Source: Phycisphaerae bacterium RAS1
GTDB taxonomy: Bacteria > Planctomycetota > Phycisphaerae > UBA1845 > Fen-1342
Assembly: GCA_007859745.1 (NCBI GenBank)
Contig: SMLU01000001.1
Location: forward strand, 2,046,001 to 2,110,000
Reading direction: 5' to 3'
DNA: 64,000 nt
Part shown: positions 10,332 to 21,120 of the stretch, one piece after another
How the letters are laid out: the number at the start of each line of letters is the position of its first letter
How positions within the stretch are numbered: the first letter of the stretch is position 1
Translations under genes and position numbers: made by a program
Notes under the pieces: model-generated
Told to the model about the DNA's origin: nothing
Database searches by the model: none
The model's input: only the letters and a program-made list of their open reading frames with translations

Positions 10332-11462
10332 CTACTTTTTCGTCTCTTTTTCCGACAGCGACTTCAGCATGGCGATGATCATGTCGATCTCGCGGTCCTT
10401 GACGCGGCCCTGGTACGTGGGCATGACCGCGTCATAGCCCTTCGCCACGTTCTTGTTGGGATTCAGAATCGAGTCGCGGACGAAGTTCTCATCCACCAGG
10501 ATGCTCGAACCGTCGCGCAGCGGCTGCTGAATGCCCCAGACGCCTTTGAACGTCGGGCCGGTGTTCGTTGCGCCGTCCAGCGAATGACAGGTCTTGCAGC
10601 CCTTGCGGTCCCAGAGCTTGCGGCCCAGGGACGCGGGCGGCTCCAGCCCCTGCAGCTCGGGATGGCCCTTGATGAACTTGTCCGGGTTGGACTTGAACTC
10701 GGCCAGTTGCTCTTCAGTCAGCCGGCTGAGCGGATCGGCGTTGGCCAGCCAGACCGGGAAGTCTTCCTTCGGATGGACGATGACCTTGGCGTTCATGTCC
10801 GAGTGCTGCTTGCCGCAGTATTCGGCGCACAGCAGCATGTACTCGCCGGTCTTGTTGGCGTTGAACCACGTCTTGGTGTAGCGGCCGGGGACGACGTCCA
10901 TCTTCACGCGGAACGACGGCACGTAAAAGCTGTGCAGCACGTCGGCCGAATTCATGGTCAGCAGGATGTTCGTGTTGACCGGCACGTGCAGGTTGTTGTC
11001 CTCATGGCCGTTGGGATAGCCGAAGGACCAAGACCATTGCTGGGCGTTGACGTTGATCGCGTAGCCGTCCGCCGGCGACGTGCGCACGTCCAGGAAGACC
11101 GTGAAGCCCCACCAGAACATGATCACCAGCAGAAAGCCCGGCAGGATGCTCCAGGCCAGCTCCAGCGGCGTGTTGTGCGTCGCGTTGGAGAGCGCCCGCT
11201 GCTCGGGATGCCGTCGGCGGTAGACGCCCATGAAGTAGAACATGCAGCCGATGATGAGGACGAAGAAGAAGACGCACAGATACAGGATGAAGTGGAACAG
11301 GGCGTCGATCTGGTGCGCGGTGGTGGAGGCCTGCGAGGGCATCCAGACGGTGCCCTGGTTGTCGATGGGCAGGTTGGTGGACAGGTCCGTCACCGCCGGC
11401 GCAGTGGTCGTGGCGGCGGCCTGCGCCAGGTGAATCAGCAGAAACGCAAGAGACGTCATCAT
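10332..11462 (-). CDS. coxB: Cytochrome c oxidase subunit II with fused cytochrome c domain (caa3 type)
   Basis: A 376-residue protein. A signal-like N-terminus and two membrane helices (LFHFILYLCVFFFVLIIGCMF, WSILPGFLLVIMFWWGFTVF) precede the cupredoxin domain. The CuA site is CAEYCGKQHSDM. The C-terminal cytochrome c domain has CKTCHS for covalent heme. It takes electrons from ACIII and passes them through CuA to CoxA. The start is one base beyond the sco stop codon, suggesting translational coupling. Confidence 0.95.
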   Translation of the reverse strand: MMTSLAFLLIHLAQAAATTTAPAVTDLSTNLPIDNQGTVWMPSQASTTAHQIDALFHFILYLCVFFFVLIIGCMFYFMGVYRRRHPEQRALSNATHNTPLELAWSILPGFLLVIMFWWGFTVFLDVRTSPADGYAINVNAQQWSWSFGYPNGHEDNNLHVPVNTNILLTMNSADVLHSFYVPSFRVKMDVVPGRYTKTWFNANKTGEYMLLCAEYCGKQHSDMNAKVIVHPKEDFPVWLANADPLSRLTEEQLAEFKSNPDKFIKGHPELQGLEPPASLGRKLWDRKGCKTCHSLDGATNTGPTFKGVWGIQQPLRDGSSILVDENFVRDSILNPNKNVAKGYDAVMPTYQGRVKDREIDMIIAMLKSLSEKETKK

Positions 11463-11463
11463 T

Positions 11464-12378
11464 TCAACCTGCCAGCGCGGCCGCCATGCGACGACGACGC
11501 ATTTCGAAGAGCCAGAGCGAGAGCAAACCCAGGGCGATGGCCGCGACAGTCACGCCGCCGCCCAGGCGCATGATGTTCATCGCGACCGGGGCGTAGCTGT
11601 TGCGGTCGGGATCGTAGTGAAAGCACCAGAGGAACAGCGAATCGTAGAGCGTGCCGATTCGGCCTTCCGACGCCTCGACCAGCGACAGGCGCATCGTGCT
11701 CGCGTCGTTGTACAGCCCGCCCAGGTATCGCGAGATGCGGCCGCCGGGCGTCAGGATGATCGTCGCCGCCGAATGGGCCCACTGCATCTGGTCGGCGTTC
11801 CATTTGTACGTGAAGCCGACCGCCTGCGTCAGGGCCTCGATGCTGGGTTTGCGGCCGGTGAGAAAGTGCCAGCCGGCGGCGGCGCTCGGGTCGCCGAGTT
11901 CTCCCAGGTAAGCGTCCTTCTTCGCGCTGGCGAGCGTGGCGGTTTCGAGCGGGTCGAAGCTCACGGTGAGAATGTGAAACTTCGTCCCCGGCCGCCAGGA
12001 CATATCCTTGAGCGTGCGCAGCAGGCCGTTGAGCTGCTCGCCGCAGAGCGTGGGGCAGCCGTAGTAATTCAGCGTGAGAATGGCCGGCTTGCCGTCCATG
12101 AGTTTTCGAAGCGTTGTGGGGCGGCCGTTTTCGTCAAAGAACTCGAGGTCGAGCGGCGCCTGGGCGTCGAGCTTCTGCTCGATGCCGACGTTTTCCAGCT
12201 CCCTGGGGACGCGGTCGGCGATCTGGGCCTGCACGGAACCGGCGAACGTCAGCAGCATCGCAAGGGACAGAGGGATAAAGGGACAAAGGGCGCGCGGGAT
12301 GCCTGGCTTGGCGGCGAGGCTCGTCGCAGCCAGCGGCCGCCGCGCCCTTTGTGCCTTTAACCCTTTATCCCTTGCCAT
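11464..12378 (-). CDS. sco: SCO1/SenC/PrrC-family copper assembly protein
   Basis: A 304-residue protein; ATG 12378 follows AGGAATTGAG. The thioredoxin-fold copper site CPTLCGEQ (CxxxC) and the distal His in WAHSAATIIL are present. It has an N-terminal signal/anchor and a C-terminal membrane helix (VTVAAIALGLLSLWLFEM). By family knowledge it delivers copper to the CuA centre of CoxB, encoded next. The first 40 residues are encoded by an imperfect genomic inverted repeat (12260-12376), so the export signal looks recently remodelled. Confidence 0.9.
   Translation of the reverse strand: MARDKGLKAQRARRPLAATSLAAKPGIPRALCPFIPLSLAMLLTFAGSVQAQIADRVPRELENVGIEQKLDAQAPLDLEFFDENGRPTTLRKLMDGKPAILTLNYYGCPTLCGEQLNGLLRTLKDMSWRPGTKFHILTVSFDPLETATLASAKKDAYLGELGDPSAAAGWHFLTGRKPSIEALTQAVGFTYKWNADQMQWAHSAATIILTPGGRISRYLGGLYNDASTMRLSLVEASEGRIGTLYDSLFLWCFHYDPDRNSYAPVAMNIMRLGGGVTVAAIALGLLSLWLFEMRRRRMAAALAG
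12260..12376. repeat. Inverted repeat (AGGGATAAAGGGACAAAGGG family) inside the sco leader
   Basis: The left arm (12260-12294) and right arm (12341-12376) are imperfect inverted complements of about 35 bases, built of AGGGATAAAGGG / CCCTTTATCCCT units around a GC-rich centre. The element occupies the 5' end of the sco coding sequence. Confidence 0.7.
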
Positions 12379-12379
12379 C

Positions 12380-12796
12380 TCAATTCCTGCCCGAACCGCT
12401 CGGGGCCGTCGCTGTCGCGGGCGGCGCCGCCGGTAAGGCAATCGTATTCGGGTTCTTGCCCGCTTTCAGATCAGGGAGCACGAGTTCCATCGCCCGGTCC
12501 ACCGGGACGGCGACGATTCCGGCCTGCTTGTCGACCCAGCGGTAGCCGCCGGTCCCGGCCAGTTGCTCATTTTTCAGTTGCGTCCGCGTGGGAAAAGACG
12601 CCTGCACGGCGGCCGAGCCGGCGTGGTCGGATTCGACCGCGAAGTAAAGCGCCTGCAGGCCGATCACCGAGACGATCACGACGATGATACCGACCGCCAG
12701 CGCGAACGCCGTGGCGCTGGGTTTCGGATCGTCGTGCTGCTCGCGCTCGAGCTCCGCCGGATCGAGTTCTTCGTGCTGTGCGTGTCCGTGCGCCAT
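12380..12796 (-). CDS. Small membrane protein of the ACIII/caa3 operon
   Basis: A 138-residue protein with ATG 12796 behind GAGGAAAGGCCGC. The His/Glu/Asp-rich N-terminus (residues 1-28) faces a single membrane helix (ATAFALAVGIIVVIVSVIGLQALYF, about 29-53). A periplasmic tail with YRWVDKQAGIVAVPVDRAMELV follows; this motif recurs in proteins near act/cox clusters. The stop is one base before the sco start. The role is unknown; its place between actF and sco suggests an accessory or assembly function. Confidence 0.7.
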   Translation of the reverse strand: MAHGHAQHEELDPAELEREQHDDPKPSATAFALAVGIIVVIVSVIGLQALYFAVESDHAGSAAVQASFPTRTQLKNEQLAGTGGYRWVDKQAGIVAVPVDRAMELVLPDLKAGKNPNTIALPAAPPATATAPSGSGRN

Positions 12797-12807
12797 GCGG
12801 CCTTTCC

Positions 12808-14094
12808 TCAGAAGTTCTGAAACGCCAGCGACTCGGGCAGCCGCGGATCGCGCTCGGCCAGGAGCGAGGTGCGGCCCATGCGCAGCATGACGGCCCAGAC
12901 GAACAGGCCGGCGAGTCCGACCATGCCGGTGAGCGCCGTCAGCAGGTGCTCGGCGCCGTAGAGCGCGACGCCCGGCTCATCCGATTTCCAGGCGCCCGCC
13001 GAACCCGCCGCGCCGCCGGGAGCGACCAGCCAGAACATATCCACCCAGTGCATCAGCAGCATCCAGCAGGCGATCGGCACGAGCATCTGCGGGCGGCGCT
13101 TGGGAAAGCGCGAGACGAGCGCCACGAACGGCAGGACGAAATGCCCGAAGAGCAGCGTCAGCCCGACGCCGGCCCAGAAGGGCGTTGATTGCCGCGTGCG
13201 AATCCAGAAGGTCTCCTCCGGCACGTTGGCGTACCAGATGAGCATGTACTGCGAAAAGCCGATGTAGGCCCAGAAGACCGTAAACGCGAACATCAGCTTG
13301 CCGATGTCGTGGTAGTGCTCCTGCGTGATGACATGCGTCAGCCGGCCCTGCGACTGGAGCCAGTGGCACAGGATCGCCAGCAGCGCGAAGAAGCCGACCA
13401 TGCTTCCGGAGAAGTAGTACACGCCGAAAATCGTGCTGAAGAACTTGGGCGAAAGCGACATCAGCACGTCAAACGCGAAGAACGTCAGGCTCAGCGCATA
13501 GAGCATCACGGCCGGGCCGCTGAACCACTGCATCGAGTGCGTCAGGTTCACGTCGCCGGTGGCGTCCTGCTCGACCGACTTGCGCAGAAAGAAGCTCGCC
13601 AGCCAGGTCCACAGGCCGAAGTACGCGATGCAGCGGATCGCGAACCACGTCAGGTTCAGGTAGCTGACCTTGCGGGCGATCATGCCGCTTTCGTCGGCCT
13701 TGACGTAGTCCGGATTCGCCCAGGGATAGACGGTCTCATACTTCAGCGCGACCGCGGCGACCACCGGAATGAACAGCACCGCCAGGACGGGAATTGACGC
13801 GGCGATGAGTTCAGCCAGCCGGCGTACGACGACGCTCCAGCCCGCCTTGGTCACGTGCTGCAAGGCGACGAAGAAGAGCGCCCCCAGCGCAAAGCTCATC
13901 ACGTAACAGAAGTTCATCACGTAGGAGCGGAAAAAGAGCGTCAGCCCGCCCTGCATCAGCGACAGCCCCAGCGACGCGCCGACGCCGATCAGTCCGACCA
14001 CCAGCCCGGCGGCCGCGATCTTCGGCGCGACGTCGTCCAGCCGCCGGTTTTCGCGGAGCACGCTGGCCGGATCGAATGATGCGTGTTGAGCCAC
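12808..14094 (-). CDS. actF: Alternative complex III subunit ActF (NrfD-like integral membrane protein)
   Basis: A 428-residue protein with about ten membrane helices, e.g. IAAAGLVVGLIGVGASLGLSL near the N-terminus. GTG at 14092-14094 directly follows the TAA of actD/E. The motif HSMQWFSGPAVMLYAL and the helix pattern fit ActF, the shorter of the two NrfD-like subunits of ACIII. It holds no cofactor and is thought to line the membrane part of the quinol:electron acceptor oxidoreductase. Confidence 0.88.
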   Translation of the reverse strand: MAQHASFDPASVLRENRRLDDVAPKIAAAGLVVGLIGVGASLGLSLMQGGLTLFFRSYVMNFCYVMSFALGALFFVALQHVTKAGWSVVVRRLAELIAASIPVLAVLFIPVVAAVALKYETVYPWANPDYVKADESGMIARKVSYLNLTWFAIRCIAYFGLWTWLASFFLRKSVEQDATGDVNLTHSMQWFSGPAVMLYALSLTFFAFDVLMSLSPKFFSTIFGVYYFSGSMVGFFALLAILCHWLQSQGRLTHVITQEHYHDIGKLMFAFTVFWAYIGFSQYMLIWYANVPEETFWIRTRQSTPFWAGVGLTLLFGHFVLPFVALVSRFPKRRPQMLVPIACWMLLMHWVDMFWLVAPGGAAGSAGAWKSDEPGVALYGAEHLLTALTGMVGLAGLFVWAVMLRMGRTSLLAERDPRLPESLAFQNF

Positions 14095-15410
14095 TTATCT
14101 CTTCTCCAGCTCGGAGCGCTTGTCGGCCGGCACGTCGTCGATCGTGGTGGCGCCGCTGCGCTGCAGGGCGCGGACGTAGGCGACGATCGCCCAGCGGTCT
14201 TTCTCAGGAATCTGGTCGCCGTAGGCCGGCATGGTGCGGATGCCGTTCGTGATCGTGTTAAAGATGTGCCCGTTGGCCCGATCGCGGACGGTCTGATCAT
14301 TCACCGAAAGCGGCTTGACCCAGGTCCAGCCGGGCCGCTCGCCGCTGTTGCCCTTGTTGTTGACCGTGCCATTGCCCGTGCCGTCGTAGCCGTGGCACGG
14401 AGCGCAATAGATGTTGAAGCGCTGCTGTCCGCGGTGCAGCAGACCTTCATCGACCGTAATCTGCGGCGGAAAAGCTGTCGCCCAGTCGCCGCCCGCGCGG
14501 CCCTCGAAAAAGTGCGCGTCGGTCTTGAGCGAGATCGCATCGCCGCGGGCGACGGTGGTTCCCAGCGGCTGCTCGCGCGTCATGCCGACCGGGAAGCGCG
14601 GTCCGCGGCCGTCGGCAAACACCGGGCTGGCCCGCTGAGCCTTGATTTTCTCCTGATTGTCCATGTCCTGAATGATGTGGATCTTCGGCTCACGCGATTT
14701 GGAGACGCGGGCGCGGGCGATCACCATCAGCGGCAACAGCGACAGCGTCACCGCCACGATGCCGACGGTGAACAGCCAGCGCGGCGGCTGCTCGACGCGC
14801 GTCGGCTCCTCGATCCGCTCGACCTGCCCGCCCAGTTGCGAAAGCAGCGTCGCGGTCGAATGCGCGTTGAAACGCGGGTCCGCCGCCTCCACGTAGATGA
14901 AAAAGCGATCGGTCGTCGCCCGGCGAAAGCGCGGGCTGCGAAACACGGCGTTGTAGAAATTGGGAAGGCCGTTGAGCGCCAGCATGCCCAGCCCGGCCGT
15001 GAACGCCGCAAAGAGCACGGTCAGCTCAAACATGACCGGGATGAACGCGGGCAGGCTGACGTAGGGCTTTCCGCTGACCAGGAAGTTGTAGCCCTGCAGG
15101 TTGGTCGGCAGATTCTGGGGGGCGAACCACTCGCTGGCGTTGGCCCAGGTCGTCAGCCCCAGGCCGGTGAGCGTGCCGAGCATGCCGATGGCAAAGACCA
15201 GCAGCGGCAATCGCGTGGGCCGGATGCCGACCGCCTCGTCGATGCCGTGAACCGGGAAGGGACTATGCGCGTCCCAGCGGGTGAAGCCGGCGTCGCGCAC
15301 CCGGCGGCAAGCCTCCACCAGGTTGTGCTCTTCGTCGAACTCGACCAGCAGGCCGGCCAACCGCGCCGGCGCGGCCGGGGGCGTCATCGAGGTCGGGGCG
15401 GCGGCGGCGC

Positions 15411-15414
<4 letters not shown>
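14095..15414 (-). CDS. actDE: Fused ActD-ActE: DUF3341 membrane subunit plus monoheme cytochrome c
   Basis: A 439-residue protein. Residues 1-180 are the DUF3341/ActD domain with two helices ([39 protein letters not shown]). A further helix ([20 protein letters not shown], about 235-255) normally anchors ActE. The cytochrome c domain follows, with CAPCHGYDG near residue 337 and a probable Met ligand in IRTMPAYG. ActD and ActE are separate genes in well-studied ACIII operons, so this is a gene fusion, or a frameshift-free read-through of two ancestral genes. Its ATG overlaps the actC stop (ATGA). Confidence 0.88.
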
Positions 15415-16847
<1,433 letters not shown>

Positions 16848-16874
16848 GCGTCTGGTTCCAGTCAACTCTTTCCG

Positions 16875-16969
16875 CGGGTGGTGCGGGCGTCTCGCCCGCA
16901 CACAACGAGCACGAGACTCCGGCCCTACTCGGCCTCAGCGGGACGGGCGAGACGCCCGTCCCGCCCGGG
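16875..16969. repeat. Palindromic repeat between actB and actC
   Basis: The left half (GCGGGCGTCTCGCCCGC, about 16883-16899) and right half (GGGACGGGCGAGACGCCCGT, 16940-16959, then CCCGCCC) belong to the same family as 2815-2870. It interrupts an otherwise tightly packed operon and could attenuate transcription or mark an mRNA processing site between actB and actC. Confidence 0.8.
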
Positions 16970-16970
16970 C

Positions 16971-19900
16971 TTAGCCGTGGCCGGCGCCGTGCTCACCGTT
17001 CCCGGCGCCGCCGCCGAACGGGTTTCTCAGCCGCGCCAGGTAGTCCAGCCGCGGCTTCGTATTGATTTCAGCCAGGATCTGGTAAGAGCGGCCGTCGGCC
17101 CGCGACTGCGATACCTGGCTCTCGGGATCGTTCAGATCGCCGAACACGATCGCCTCCGCCGGGCAGGCCTGCGCACAGGCGGGCGCGATCGTGCCGTCGG
17201 CGATCGTGTATTGCTCGCCGCGCGTCGCCGGATCAGCCTGCACCCACGCATTGCGGGCGGCGATCTTGGCGGCGGCGATCTTGTGCTGGCAGAAGGTGCA
17301 CTTTTCCATCACGCCGCGGCTGCGCACGGTCACGTCCGGGTTGTGCACCATGATTTCGATCTGGTTCAGTTTCAGTTGCGGCATAGTGCCCGGATAAGGC
17401 GGCGTGCCGCCGGCTTGCGAGCGCGGGTGCTTGGGCCCGTGATGATTGTAGAACCAGTTGAACCGCCGCACCTTGTAGGGGCAGTTGTTGCTGCAATAGC
17501 GCGTGCCGATGCAGCGGTTGTAGACCATCACGTTGATGCCGTCGGCGTCGTGCGTGGTCGCCGCCACCGGGCAGACCTGCTCGCAGGGAGCGTTTTCGCA
17601 CTGGTGACAGGTCATCGGCTGCACCGCCAGCTCGGCGTGCTCAGGATGCTGGGGGCGGCTCTTGAAGTAGCGATCGATGCGGATCCAGTGCATCTCGCGT
17701 CCGCGGTTCACCTCGTCGCGCCCGACGACCGGAATATTGTTCTCCGCCTGGCAGGCGACGACGCAGGCGCTGCAGCCGGTGCAGCGCGTCAGGTCGATCG
17801 TCATGCCCCAGCGATGCGCCTGGAGCGACGCCGCCTTGGCCGGCAGCGGCTCGGTGAAAGGCGACTCGAGCGTCGGCAGGTGCACCACGTGCCCGGCGGC
17901 GTGCGGATTGGCCTTGTAGCCGTTGAGCGTCTGCTCGCGCACGAGTTCGGGAATGCGGCGCTGGGTCTCTTCGAGACCGGCGTCGCTCTCGATGCTGTGA
18001 TGGTCCTGCGTGGTCGCCAGCTCGTAATACGTGCCCGCGCCGGTCAGCTTGGCGCCGCCGGCAATCGCCATCGTCGCCGTCGTCCGCAGCGGATAGACAT
18101 CCACGCCGCTGCCGCGCGCCACCACGCCCGCCTGCCGCCGGCCGTAGCCGAGCGTGAGCGAAATCGTTCCTTCGGGATGACCGGGCAGGACATAGCAAGG
18201 CAGCTGCACCGACCCGCCGTTCACGTCGATCTTGACCACGTCGCCGCTGCGGAGCCGCTGCGCACGGGCATCCTGCACGGAGATGATGGCGACGTTATCC
18301 CACGTCAGCTTGGTGATCGGGTCGGGCAACTCCTGAAGCCAGCCGTTGTTTGCATACCGCCCGTCGTACAGTTTGTAGTCCGGCCGGAAGACCACTTCGA
18401 ACCCGTCGGACTTCGCGCCGGCGGCGAGCAAGCCGTCGACCCAGCCGATGCCGCTGACCTTGGCGGCGGCGGGGGCCGGAGCTGAGCTCTCGACAAAGCC
18501 GCGATGGAGCGTCTCAGCCCATTTCTTCTCGAAATCGGGGCCTTCGGGCGTCTTGAGCACCGCCGACGCAGTGCGGCGCGTCAGCTCGTATCCGCTCTGC
18601 TTCGGGTCGCCGGTCAGGAGCGCCAACAGCTCGATCGCACTCTTGCCGGCGTAGAGCGGCTCGATCAGCGGCTGCGTCAGCGTCACGGTGCCGTCGTAGG
18701 AGCGCGTGTCGCCCCAGGCCTCCAGATAGTGCGCCCGCGGGACATGCCACGTGCACAGGCGCGATGTTTCATCGTCGAACAGGCTCAGGTGAATCGCCGA
18801 CTTGGCTTTGGCCAGCGCGTCGGCGAAGCGCAGGTCGGCCGGCGCGTTGTGCACCGGATTGCCGCCGATGATCAGCAGCGTCTCAACGCCGCCGCCGGTC
18901 AGCTCCTTCGCCAGCGCCGCGATCGCCTCCGCGTGCGACGGCCGATCGGCGTCGCCCGCCGGAACGTAGCCAACGGTAGCCGGTACGTTTCCGAGCGCCT
19001 CATTCATCCAGCAGACCAGGGCGTGCACTTCGGCCGGCAGACTGGTCCCCGCCGTGATGAGGCTGCGGCCCTTGTGCGAGTTCAAATCGTCAATGATGTG
19101 CTTCAGATCGCCGGCGTCGAGCACCTTGGCCGCCGCGCCGCCCAGCCGCTCCGCCAACGCCGCCAGCGGGCCGGTGGCCAGCCCCTCTTTCGCCAGCTCC
19201 GCAGCGATCTGCACAGCCGCCGCAGCGATCTGCCCGGCCCGCATGCCGATGCGGTGATCCGCGACGCCGCCGGTGATAGTATGGGTGCTCTCGATCACGT
19301 AGAGCCGGTTCATCTTGCCGTCAATCGCCCGGCGATTCTTCGCCCAGCTTCGCGTGTTCTGCACGGCGGCGGGGTGCTTCATCAGGAAATCGTCGTCGAG
19401 GCTGACGATGATGTCGGCGTTTTCCAGCTTCCAGACCGGCCGCTGCGGCGTCCCGGTGGCGAGCTTTGTGCCCGTACGAATCGTGTCGCGCGAGATCGGC
19501 TCATATTCGAACCACTTCGCCTGCGGCAGCCCCGTCGCTACCTTCGCCCGCAGCTCCGCCACCGTGGGCGAGTCCGAGGCCTCGCTCAGTACGCACAGCC
19601 CCGCCCCCTTATTCTGGCGTGCTGCCTCGAACATCTTCCCCAGGTCCGCCCACGCCTGCGCCATGGGCGCCGCCGCCCGCTGCCCGCCGACGCTGATCAT
19701 CGGCTGCTTGCTGCGGTCCGGGTCGTACAACTCCAGGACCGACGCCTGCATGCGCGCGTCGCTGCGCCCGCCGCTCACGGGATGCAGATCGTTCCCGTCG
19801 ATCTTGATCGGCCGGCCGTCGAAGCTGGTCGCCAGCAGCGCCTGCCCGACGCCGCAGACTTCCATGGAGGTCGCGAACTTCACCGGTACTCCGGGGGTGC

Positions 19901-20147
19901 GATGCCCCGGCTGGCGGGCGAACGGCAGGATTTCCTCGCGCGGCCAGCGGCAACCGGTAAGTCCGGCCATCGCCAGCGACGCCCCCATGACTTTCAGGAA
20001 CTGCCGCCGCGAGGGATTGCTCAGCAGGTCCGACGCCAGGGCGGGAAACTCCTTCTCGACGAAGGCGCGGAACCTGGGAGTCTGCGCCAGCTCGTCCAGG
20101 CTGCGCCAGTAGAGCTTTCCGCCGGGCGGCTGCGTCATCGATGGCAT
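16971..20147 (-). CDS. actB: Alternative complex III subunit ActB: molybdopterin-like plus Fe-S fusion
   Basis: A 1058-residue protein from ATG 20147; an ATG at 20138 overlapping the actA stop is the alternative. Near residue 47 is a Tat-type RRQFLK, then LTGC, a possible lipobox. Residues 80-720 resemble a molybdopterin oxidoreductase fold that in ActB has lost the cofactor. The C-terminal part carries ferredoxin-like clusters: CTGCSACVVACQ, CHQCENAPCEQVCP, CSNNCP, CTFCQH and CAQACP. ActB relays electrons from quinol toward the ActA hemes on the outer face of the membrane. Confidence 0.95.
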   Translation of the reverse strand: MPSMTQPPGGKLYWRSLDELAQTPRFRAFVEKEFPALASDLLSNPSRRQFLKVMGASLAMAGLTGCRWPREEILPFARQPGHRTPGVPVKFATSMEVCGVGQALLATSFDGRPIKIDGNDLHPVSGGRSDARMQASVLELYDPDRSKQPMISVGGQRAAAPMAQAWADLGKMFEAARQNKGAGLCVLSEASDSPTVAELRAKVATGLPQAKWFEYEPISRDTIRTGTKLATGTPQRPVWKLENADIIVSLDDDFLMKHPAAVQNTRSWAKNRRAIDGKMNRLYVIESTHTITGGVADHRIGMRAGQIAAAAVQIAAELAKEGLATGPLAALAERLGGAAAKVLDAGDLKHIIDDLNSHKGRSLITAGTSLPAEVHALVCWMNEALGNVPATVGYVPAGDADRPSHAEAIAALAKELTGGGVETLLIIGGNPVHNAPADLRFADALAKAKSAIHLSLFDDETSRLCTWHVPRAHYLEAWGDTRSYDGTVTLTQPLIEPLYAGKSAIELLALLTGDPKQSGYELTRRTASAVLKTPEGPDFEKKWAETLHRGFVESSAPAPAAAKVSGIGWVDGLLAAGAKSDGFEVVFRPDYKLYDGRYANNGWLQELPDPITKLTWDNVAIISVQDARAQRLRSGDVVKIDVNGGSVQLPCYVLPGHPEGTISLTLGYGRRQAGVVARGSGVDVYPLRTTATMAIAGGAKLTGAGTYYELATTQDHHSIESDAGLEETQRRIPELVREQTLNGYKANPHAAGHVVHLPTLESPFTEPLPAKAASLQAHRWGMTIDLTRCTGCSACVVACQAENNIPVVGRDEVNRGREMHWIRIDRYFKSRPQHPEHAELAVQPMTCHQCENAPCEQVCPVAATTHDADGINVMVYNRCIGTRYCSNNCPYKVRRFNWFYNHHGPKHPRSQAGGTPPYPGTMPQLKLNQIEIMVHNPDVTVRSRGVMEKCTFCQHKIAAAKIAARNAWVQADPATRGEQYTIADGTIAPACAQACPAEAIVFGDLNDPESQVSQSRADGRSYQILAEINTKPRLDYLARLRNPFGGGAGNGEHGAGHG

Positions 20148-20851
20148 GTCGAGCAATCCGTTAGAGACCTGATGCCGTGCCGGGCCTTCAATTCCAGCCC
20201 GAGCTTGAGCTGTTCCGCGTCGGACCCCGCCGTCCATTCCATATCTGTAATCTTGTCGAGCGGGCGGAGGAACTTCTCCGGCTCACGGTGGCAGTCGAGG
20301 CACCACGACATGCTCAACCGGGCGAACTGATAGACCTCTTCCATCCGGTCGACCCGGCCGTGACAGGTTACGCAGCCGACGCCGCGGTTGATGTGAGCGC
20401 TATGGTTGAAATAGGCGTAGTCCGGCAGGTCATGGACCTTGACCCACGCGACCGGATTGCCGGTATTGTAGCTGTCCACCAGCGGCTGAAGCTTGAACTT
20501 CTGGGCGTCGCCGGCGTTGGGCTGGATGTTGGCGTGGCAGTTGTAACACGTTTGTGTGGCAGGGATTGCAGCGTGAGCCGCGGACTCCACCGTGGTGTGG
20601 CAATAGCGGCAATCCATGCCCAGTTCGCCGGCGTGCAGGGCGTGGCTGTAGCGGATCGGCTGCGCCGGCATGTAGCCGACGTCCAGCGCCGTCGGGGCGA
20701 AGCCGAAGGTCACGACGATGACCGCATAGAGCGCGCCGCCGACGATGCCGCCCAGCACCAGGTGCTTGAGCCCATTCGTCCATTTCGGAAAAAGGTAGGC
20801 GTCGATGGCCGGCTCCTTCCACTCAGCGTGTGGGCGGGAATCATAGGGCAC
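20135..20851 (-). CDS. actA: Alternative complex III subunit ActA, pentaheme cytochrome c
   Basis: Five CxxCH motifs are visible: CRYCH, CYNCH, CVTCH, CLDCH and CSTCH (at the C-terminus). One N-terminal membrane helix (LVLGGIVGGALYAVIVVTFGF) anchors it. The open frame begins at GTG 20851, but no ribosome site precedes it. An AAGGAG lies 6 bases before an in-frame ATC (20806), directly before the conserved FPKWTN start region, so the true N-terminus may be there. It is the first gene of the operon and hands electrons toward CoxB or ActE. Confidence 0.92.
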   Translation of the reverse strand: MPYDSRPHAEWKEPAIDAYLFPKWTNGLKHLVLGGIVGGALYAVIVVTFGFAPTALDVGYMPAQPIRYSHALHAGELGMDCRYCHTTVESAAHAAIPATQTCYNCHANIQPNAGDAQKFKLQPLVDSYNTGNPVAWVKVHDLPDYAYFNHSAHINRGVGCVTCHGRVDRMEEVYQFARLSMSWCLDCHREPEKFLRPLDKITDMEWTAGSDAEQLKLGLELKARHGIRSLTDCSTCHR

Positions 20852-20986
20852 TCGGATGCACGGTCAAGGGCTCAGGCGCTCCGATCCGCCGCCTGGCGCA
20901 TTTTGCGCGGAAATCCCCAATGCGTCGGTCATTTGCCCCACTCGCGCGCGCCCACTTACTGGGGAGTGCGGGCCTCTGGCCGTCGC

Positions 20987-21063
20987 GTTTGGGGGACCGG
21001 CCTCTGGCCGGTCTCGTTATTGCCAAAGAGCAAAGACCGGCCGGAGGCCGGTCCCCCCCAAAC
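20987..21063. repeat. Long inverted repeat (GACCGGCC...GGCCGGTC type)
   Basis: The left arm (20987-21014) and right arm (21034-21063) are near-perfect complements around a 19-base loop; the core is GGGACCGGCCTCTGGCCGGT. It occupies the divergent spacer between actA (-) and the gene at 21121 (+). No other recognisable element is seen in the 269-base spacer, which must also hold the operon promoter. Confidence 0.8.
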
Positions 21064-21120
21064 CGCGCGTCGCCGCACGGGATAGAATGAGCATGATGCC
21101 TCGACGACGGACGTAACCCC

